Positions 58,550-64,000 of a stretch of 64,000 nt of DNA are shown piece by piece. The stretch spans positions 1 through 64,000 of the forward strand of contig NZ_JANUCQ010000001.1 in assembly GCF_024807035.1 (NCBI RefSeq). Direction: 5' to 3'. The stretch is from Methanococcus voltae PS. GTDB lineage: Archaea > AGJL01 > Methanococci > Methanococcales > Methanococcaceae. Made by a program: the position numbers and the translations under genes. Below the pieces are notes generated by a model. It was given only the letters and a program-made list of their open reading frames with translations. It was not told the origin of the DNA and did not search any database. Positions within the stretch are counted from its first letter, which is position 1, and each line of letters begins with the position of its first letter.

Positions 58550-61264
58550 TTAGTTTATAAGTCCCCCAATAATAGGTATCGATTTTATTGCTCCAGTAAT
58601 TGAATTGAATATATTGGAAACCATATCATCAGAACTATTGTCTTGATTTTCTTCGACGTCAGACGTAGTTTTTACATCTGTGTTTGTATTTTGATTTTCC
58701 ATATTGTCTCGATTGGTGCTATCTTTGGTTTCTTCATTATTATTTTGAATTTCATATCTATTGTTTATAGTAGAAGTTTCTTCTTTCTCTTCCACTATCG
58801 AATTTTTCCCATTTTCATATTTTATTTTAATGGATTTTTTCAATGTTACGGGTTTTAAAACACCATTTACACTAACAAAATCTGGTATTTTCGTATTTAT
58901 TTCAATTTTATATTCATTTCCGTCTTTTAATTTTTCATTGAATTTTAAAGTAATTGGCTTTACTTCCATAGAATGAAGATATATATTTTTAGGTATTGTA
59001 TCGTGTATTTTTTCGTCATCTTTGTATATACTTATCCAGTATTCAAAGTTAAGGTCGACTGGGTATATGATTACTAACCCCGAAGATAGTTTTAATGATA
59101 ATCCTTCCTCATGGGCTTCAAAGTCATATATGTTTATTGGTGCTAATACTGTGGTTGATTCCACCGTATTACTTTTTATTCTACTTAATACGTCTATATT
59201 TGAAAATCTACCTATTTTAGCATTCATTTGAGGATATATATTTGAAGTCGAACCTACAAAGTAGCAATATTCAAAGTCTTTAAATTCATCATGTGGCTTT
59301 ATTCTTAATAATGTATATCCGCTAAATCCTTCCTCATAATTTATTTTAAAGTTGAAAGTTTCATAATCTATAGTCGAATAGCCAGGCTTTAATTCTGTAT
59401 TTATTATATCGCTTTGTGCTCTTAATTTTCCGTTTAAATCATATGTTTCTATTTGCATTGTACAATCTACAGGAACAGATAGTTTATTTCTCAAAGTTAT
59501 AAATAGTTCGTTTTCAAATCCTGCAACTGGTTGAGGTACAAATAAACCTCCGTTATTACCTATGACAGTAGCCCTAGGCAATACTGTATTATTATAGTTC
59601 ATATCGCCAAATTGGAATATATTAAACACATTAAAGTGCAATTTTAATTCATGGTCATCTTCAGTTATTCTTTCGGGAATTATTACTTTTGCAGAGATAT
59701 CTCCGTTTATTTCCCTGTTGAATTTGACATTTACCGTATATGTTTTCGTTTCATGAGCAGATAGTTCAAATTTGATTTCTTCTTCGCTGTAGTTAACTGC
59801 ACCTTCTATAAATTCATCAGAAAGTTCCAAAGTACCGCTAATTGTTTTATTATACATATTTTTAACAGTAAGCTTTAAAGGATATGTTTTACCAACTAAT
59901 ATATTACCAGAATGGTTGGATATTCTTTGAACATCTTTATCATACGGGAATTCCACGTCTGTAATAGTAATTGGAGGTACTTCGATGTATTCTTCGTCAG
60001 CATCTTCTTCTAAATTATTTATGTAGTACCCGGACAATGTTTTTAGCTCAGTACTAATGTCGATTTTATTTTTATCAGGTAAAAGATTTAAAAGTATATA
60101 TTTTGTACTATACTCCGATTCTTCAAATTTGCATAATTCATTATATTGAATATTTTCATTTTCATCTTTAATTTTAATTCGTGCTTCTAAATCTTCGTCA
60201 TAATAATTAGTATAGTTTAATTTTATAATTACGGGATATTTTTCATTTTTTAAATATGCCCTAGGTATTAATTCTGAATTTCCATATCTATCCTTATTTA
60301 AGTAATCTAAAATTTCTTCGTCCTGTATTTTATATTTATTATAATAATCCCTTAATAAATTATCATAGCTGTCGTTTATTTTAGTTAAAACTTCAAAATC
60401 ATTTAATATAATAGGAAATGAGAATGATTTTTTAGTTTCTTTAAGGTCGTAAGTTATATAATTACCTACTTTTTTCTTAATAGTTTCCTGTTCGTTAGTG
60501 GTATAACTGTGTAAACCCATTGTTTGAGTATGAACCTGTATTTTAAATTGTTCATCTTCGGATTCTATTCTGGGAACTCTAAAACTCACTTCTTTTTCTG
60601 AATTTAATGACATATATATAGTTTTTTTATCATTAACTCCATTGTAGTATACATCTTCATTATCCTCTTCCTCGGATTCACTTGAATCCTCATCATAATC
60701 TGTGGATACAGCACTTATCCAAGTTACAACCTCATAATCAGATTGAGCATAAGGATTGCTTTTTAAAGTGATAGTAAACCAATTTCCTGTACAATATTCC
60801 AGTGTTTTTTTATTTTCTTCTGTGTAGCTACCACTACAGTTGATATATTTTACATCCATTGGACTTCTTACATCAACGGTTATGGACTTAGAGCCTATAT
60901 TTTCGCCATCATCATTGATTAAATCAATATCTACTTTGTTATCCCCTATTTCCGTAAATTGGGGTTTAAGTTCTATAATTTTTTCAATATGTTTGTTTGG
61001 CGATAGCGGGATGTATGGCGATTCCCAGGTGATATCGTCCCATTCAGCTACTACTTTTACATTTTGTTGGTACTCATCGTAATTTACCAAACTTAAATAG
61101 ATTATGGGGGAGCTTGTATCTATCATTGGACCCCCTTCCATAGGATTTTGACCCTGATTCCATATCTTGGTAATTTTTACGCCCTCTTCGTCCTTACAGA
61201 GTCCGGGGGTAATTGTGAGTAGTAGTAAAAAAAGAGTTAAAATTGTTTTAAATTTTATCTTCAT
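58550..61264 (-). CDS. Large secreted surface protein
   Basis: The 904-residue protein has a typical signal peptide (MKIKFK, hydrophobic core, cleavage near GLCKD at about 21-24). It is then almost entirely beta-rich with many Asn-X-Ser/Thr sequons, as expected for an N-glycosylated archaeal exterior protein. Repeating Ig-like or CARDB-like folds are suggested by alternating strands. A low-complexity Asn/Glu/Thr stretch (~830-880) is followed by a short hydrophobic tail (NIFNSITGAIKSIPIIGGLI) that may anchor it. I recognise no named family. GATGGGATATT precedes the ATG. It diverges from another exported protein. Confidence 0.82.
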   Translation of the reverse strand: MKIKFKTILTLFLLLLTITPGLCKDEEGVKITKIWNQGQNPMEGGPMIDTSSPIIYLSLVNYDEYQQNVKVVAEWDDITWESPYIPLSPNKHIEKIIELKPQFTEIGDNKVDIDLINDDGENIGSKSITVDVRSPMDVKYINCSGSYTEENKKTLEYCTGNWFTITLKSNPYAQSDYEVVTWISAVSTDYDEDSSESEEEDNEDVYYNGVNDKKTIYMSLNSEKEVSFRVPRIESEDEQFKIQVHTQTMGLHSYTTNEQETIKKKVGNYITYDLKETKKSFSFPIILNDFEVLTKINDSYDNLLRDYYNKYKIQDEEILDYLNKDRYGNSELIPRAYLKNEKYPVIIKLNYTNYYDEDLEARIKIKDENENIQYNELCKFEESEYSTKYILLNLLPDKNKIDISTELKTLSGYYINNLEEDADEEYIEVPPITITDVEFPYDKDVQRISNHSGNILVGKTYPLKLTVKNMYNKTISGTLELSDEFIEGAVNYSEEEIKFELSAHETKTYTVNVKFNREINGDISAKVIIPERITEDDHELKLHFNVFNIFQFGDMNYNNTVLPRATVIGNNGGLFVPQPVAGFENELFITLRNKLSVPVDCTMQIETYDLNGKLRAQSDIINTELKPGYSTIDYETFNFKINYEEGFSGYTLLRIKPHDEFKDFEYCYFVGSTSNIYPQMNAKIGRFSNIDVLSRIKSNTVESTTVLAPINIYDFEAHEEGLSLKLSSGLVIIYPVDLNFEYWISIYKDDEKIHDTIPKNIYLHSMEVKPITLKFNEKLKDGNEYKIEINTKIPDFVSVNGVLKPVTLKKSIKIKYENGKNSIVEEKEETSTINNRYEIQNNNEETKDSTNRDNMENQNTNTDVKTTSDVEENQDNSSDDMVSNIFNSITGAIKSIPIIGGLIN

Positions 61265-61555
61265 AATATCCCATTTTTAACTTTTAAATGTTTTAAGTCT
61301 ATAATCCGTTATTTAATATTTTTTTGTGTAAGTGTTTATGTATATAGTTTTAAAATTTAGAAATCCTATTTATTTATTGAAAAGCTATAAAAATTTAAAA
61401 AACAATATAGTATATTATATACAATTTAAACATTCTGTAAATTTTTTAAATTAGCCATGGGCGATAAATAGTTAATTAAATACATATTAGATTATTGTTA
61501 TTAAATTTATTAATACTAAAACGTTAGTTAGTACAAACTAAGTTTAGGTGGGCAA
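61265..61555. promoter_or_regulatory. Shared divergent control region of two exported-protein genes
   Basis: About 290 AT-rich bases lie between the two large exported-protein genes, which therefore share a regulatory region. An inverted repeat TTAGTT-AGTACA-AACTAA (61524-61541) sits 14 bases before the plus-strand ATG, overlapping the leader. GGTGG at 61547-61551 is the binding site. Confidence 0.45.
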
Positions 61556-63379
61556 ATGACCGTAGGCATTAAAAATAATTCAAAAAAATGTTATAAAGTG
61601 CATAATAAAGCTTTAATGTTATCTTTTGTAATTATTACACTCCTTTTTGGATTAATGGGCTCTGTAAGTTCAGAAATGGCATATAAATGGGTTAGTGAAG
61701 AACCTATTAAGTTTATCGCACTTTCAAATGTTAAATCGACTTATGAGCTGGAAAAATATTTGAATTCTGATGATTTAGTGATATTTTATTTGGATAAAAA
61801 TTTTAAAGTGAATAATGAAGGAGAAAGTTTTTTGAAAAAACTTGGTATTTACTCTAGAATTGATTATACTAAATATATAGGGAGGTCAAGGGAGGAAAAT
61901 CCGTACTATATCTTTAAAATAGATAACGAAGAGTATTTTGCATTAGATACTTTTGATAGAGATAAATTATACTTTCAAGAATATGTAGAATTATCTCCAA
62001 AAAAGATATTTTTACCAAAGGAACCAGATTTTACCAGTAAAAGCTTCATGGATTTCTTAGGAAATTTTGTATCTAGTAATGGGGCTAAATTTGCTTATTT
62101 AAATAAAGTTCCAAATGGATACAATGAGAGTTTGATTTGGGGGGTGGCAGTACAAAACATCATGCCAGATAGCACTGGTGATGGCGTTATTCAGATTTCA
62201 GGATACAATATGATTGTAGATGTAATTGATTCGGATTTAATATTGAAAAAATTAAAATTAATAGACGATTATTCAAAAGAAATTAAATCAAATTACACTT
62301 ATATATCCACAGGTGCTGAAAATCTAAATGTTTTGGACGTAAATACAAAAGAACCAATTTCCAAATATCGTGAATTTTACATCATAGAAGATTTTTTAAG
62401 ACAAGAAACTAGAAATGATAATTTGTATTCTAGATATGGCGATGGAAACGGCTACAATACTAAATATCTTAAAAATAAGGATTTAATGGCTTTTAGCTTT
62501 TATCCGATGGTATATTTAGATAAAAGCCCAGATTCTATTAGAAATGACCCAATAGGTAGTTACTACCCTACAAGTTATGATTATCAATACTTATCAAATG
62601 GAGATTACTGGATGAACTCAAGAGCTTCGGAAACAGGTTATTTCCAGTATGATAATGACGAAATCCTTGAAGATGTTGGATATTCCAAAATAAAACGACA
62701 AACTTGGACGTTAGGTGATGAACAACTTTCTTTAAGGGAAGAAAACGAACTTAAAAATAAATATGACGCATTTAATTATTGGTACTGTAAAAATTACGGA
62801 TATTTAACTACAAATGGCGTAAATGCAATTATATTGCCTTCTTCAGATGAAAATTTAACTGATATGATATTTGATAATACAGATAATGAAGATATAATAT
62901 GGAAATCTACTCTGGCTAACTCCAATAATGGGATTTCATACATTGTAGTGCCAGGTGAAAATAATTATTATATTAAAAACAACGTATCGATATTACAAGT
63001 TCCAAATTTCTTAAATACTCAAAATTCGATTTCTTATATAAAAAGTTACTATAAACAACCAGAAAATGAAGAATTCGGCGTTTATGTAACGGATACAATT
63101 TACTTTAATAAAACTGTATTGAAAAATTTAGATTCAAATAGGGTATGGATTTGCTCTTTCGAGGAGTTTTCAAATTGGAATAAGGATTATACTAGAACTA
63201 ATATGGGTTTAAATAATGGAAATATTGTATTAACTACAAATATGAACCAAAAACCTAAAATTACCTACTATGAAAATAATATTGAGTATACTGATTCTCC
63301 AAAATACGAAAATGGAAAGTATTATTTAAAATTTGGCAGTATTTCAAAATATGGGGACAATACAATAGTAGGACCTTAA
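61556..63379 (+). CDS. Large exported protein with N-terminal signal/anchor
   Basis: The 607-residue protein begins with a basic stretch then a hydrophobic segment (about 19-40, ALMLSFVIITLLFGLMGSVSS) that is a signal peptide or membrane anchor. The rest is polar, Tyr/Asn-rich and contains many Asn-X-Ser/Thr sites. No enzyme motif or C-terminal membrane helix was seen. GGTGG precedes the ATG. It is divergent from the 904-residue secreted protein, which suggests that they are regulated and may act together at the cell surface. I do not recognise a family. Confidence 0.8.
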   Translation: MTVGIKNNSKKCYKVHNKALMLSFVIITLLFGLMGSVSSEMAYKWVSEEPIKFIALSNVKSTYELEKYLNSDDLVIFYLDKNFKVNNEGESFLKKLGIYSRIDYTKYIGRSREENPYYIFKIDNEEYFALDTFDRDKLYFQEYVELSPKKIFLPKEPDFTSKSFMDFLGNFVSSNGAKFAYLNKVPNGYNESLIWGVAVQNIMPDSTGDGVIQISGYNMIVDVIDSDLILKKLKLIDDYSKEIKSNYTYISTGAENLNVLDVNTKEPISKYREFYIIEDFLRQETRNDNLYSRYGDGNGYNTKYLKNKDLMAFSFYPMVYLDKSPDSIRNDPIGSYYPTSYDYQYLSNGDYWMNSRASETGYFQYDNDEILEDVGYSKIKRQTWTLGDEQLSLREENELKNKYDAFNYWYCKNYGYLTTNGVNAIILPSSDENLTDMIFDNTDNEDIIWKSTLANSNNGISYIVVPGENNYYIKNNVSILQVPNFLNTQNSISYIKSYYKQPENEEFGVYVTDTIYFNKTVLKNLDSNRVWICSFEEFSNWNKDYTRTNMGLNNGNIVLTTNMNQKPKITYYENNIEYTDSPKYENGKYYLKFGSISKYGDNTIVGP

Positions 63380-63412
63380 TATATATTGAGAATCGTATTT
63401 TTTATAATAGGA

Positions 63413-63452
63413 TAATTTTTCTATTTTTTTATTTTATTTTATTTTATTTTTG
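63413..63452 (+). terminator. T-rich terminator after the 607-residue protein gene
   Basis: AATTTTTCTATTTTTTTATT is followed by four TTTTA units within 75 bases of the stop codon. The convergent FAD protein ends beyond it. Confidence 0.5.
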
Positions 63453-63497
63453 GCCAATAATTCAAAATATATTAAAAAGTATATTAAAAAAAATATA

Positions 63498-64000
63498 TTA
63501 TAATTTATTAATGTGATTTAAAACTTCAATAACACTTAATGACACGCCTTCTACTTCAATACCACCTTTTCCTTTTACCCCGTCACCAACTAAGTATAAT
63601 TTATCATTAACAACTGGTTTTAAATCTGTCCCATTGGAGGCATGGTTAACTGGGCACTCATCACGATATGTTTGTATTGCAAGTATCTTATAATCTTCTT
63701 TTTTATGTCCGGTAAATTCTTCAGAAAATAAGTTATCAATATCTTCCAAAACTAAATCTATTTCATCGTTTATGTTATTTTTTATCTGAGTAGCATGTGC
63801 CATTATTAAATTATGCCCTTCTTTAGCTAATGATTTATCTACATTCGACGGTTGATTAAATCCATTCAATCGTTCTGCTTCGGTAGTAAATACTACACCA
63901 TTATGAGTTATTAACTTATTTCTAGAACCAATACTAACTTTGATACCTTTAGATGGTATTGGCATTTTATTTTTATTAATAAAGTTTAAATTACTAATTT
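63498..64000 (-). CDS. FAD-dependent oxidoreductase, C-terminal part (runs off the window)
   Basis: The reading frame is open to the window edge, so the gene's 5' part lies outside. The visible ~166 residues end in KLYLVGDGVKGKGGIEVEGVSLSVIEVLN, the typical FAD-binding C-terminal motif of the phytoene desaturase/NAD(P)-FAD oxidoreductase family (GDG followed by a glycine-rich helix). An internal ATG at 63965 is not a likely start, because these proteins need an N-terminal GxGxxG Rossmann motif. Substrate is unknown. Confidence 0.8.
   Translation of the reverse strand, partial: ISNLNFINKNKMPIPSKGIKVSIGSRNKLITHNGVVFTTEAERLNGFNQPSNVDKSLAKEGHNLIMAHATQIKNNINDEIDLVLEDIDNLFSEEFTGHKKEDYKILAIQTYRDECPVNHASNGTDLKPVVNDKLYLVGDGVKGKGGIEVEGVSLSVIEVLNHINKL

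Noticed and set aside
1-64000. CRISPR array, tRNA genes, insertion sequences or prophage
   Set aside because: No regularly spaced repeats with unique spacers, no tRNA T-arm/acceptor patterns, no transposase or integrase-like protein and no terminal inverted repeats were noticed by eye; a tRNAscan or repeat search would be the firm test.

Overview
The window comes from an AT-rich methanogenic archaeon of the order Methanococcales, most likely a mesophilic Methanococcus. I lean towards M. voltae from the extreme AT content, but that is an impression and not a measurement. The evidence is the gene set: Hmd, HcgA/HcgG, HypD/HypE, MptG, MfnA, ComA, ArfB, a methanogenesis-marker-9 protein, aIF2 alpha and beta, aIF5B, NMD3, NAC, PAN, PCNA, a GINS subunit, Nop10, L44e and S27e. 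Translation starts mostly follow one pattern: GGTGA or GAGGTG, about 4-6 bases, then ATG or sometimes TTG.

Layout. The window opens with the last ~60 bases of a 23S rRNA and a transcription stop, with no 5S gene behind it. 0.2-19 kb is mostly single housekeeping genes on both strands: hisF, a ParA-like ATPase, aIF2 beta, nmd3, thrB, a PIN/ATPase/KH protein, purE, ndk, PAN, an MBF1-like regulator, moeA, an MtnA-family isomerase, hisI, aIF5B, an RCK-DHH fusion and a CBS-ParB-fold protein. 19-27 kb holds a PHP phosphoesterase, a cyclase-fold hydrolase, the [Fe]-hydrogenase region (hmd, hcgA, hcgG), fumarate hydratase alpha and hypD. 27-42 kb carries NAC, a PurM-like protein, a class I aldolase, two membrane proteins (one TraB-like), CBS proteins, mptG, marC, guaB, ilvE, mfnA and hypE.

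42-50 kb begins with comA and a co-directional trio (ABC-type ATPase, HypB-like GTPase, Fe-S protein) that looks like an uncharacterised metallocentre maturation module. larC, truA, an unknown protein, the marker-9 protein and arfB follow. 50-54 kb is a minus-strand information-processing cluster (PCNA, GINS51, L44e, S27e, aIF2 alpha, Nop10). The last 10 kb has a LysR regulator, a PLP-fold protein, an EarA-like regulator with a translationally close methyltransferase, and two large divergent secreted proteins. The window ends inside an FAD-dependent oxidoreductase.

The observations most worth a second look are: an exact 8-1-8 palindrome just upstream of the hmd TATA box; an exact 6-1-6 palindrome between the TATA box and start of the earA-like gene; two genes whose conserved N-termini extend upstream of any ATG/GTG/TTG to an AUC placed exactly where the start codon should be; and the ATPase/GTPase/Fe-S trio. 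No tRNA, CRISPR array, insertion sequence or prophage was seen.
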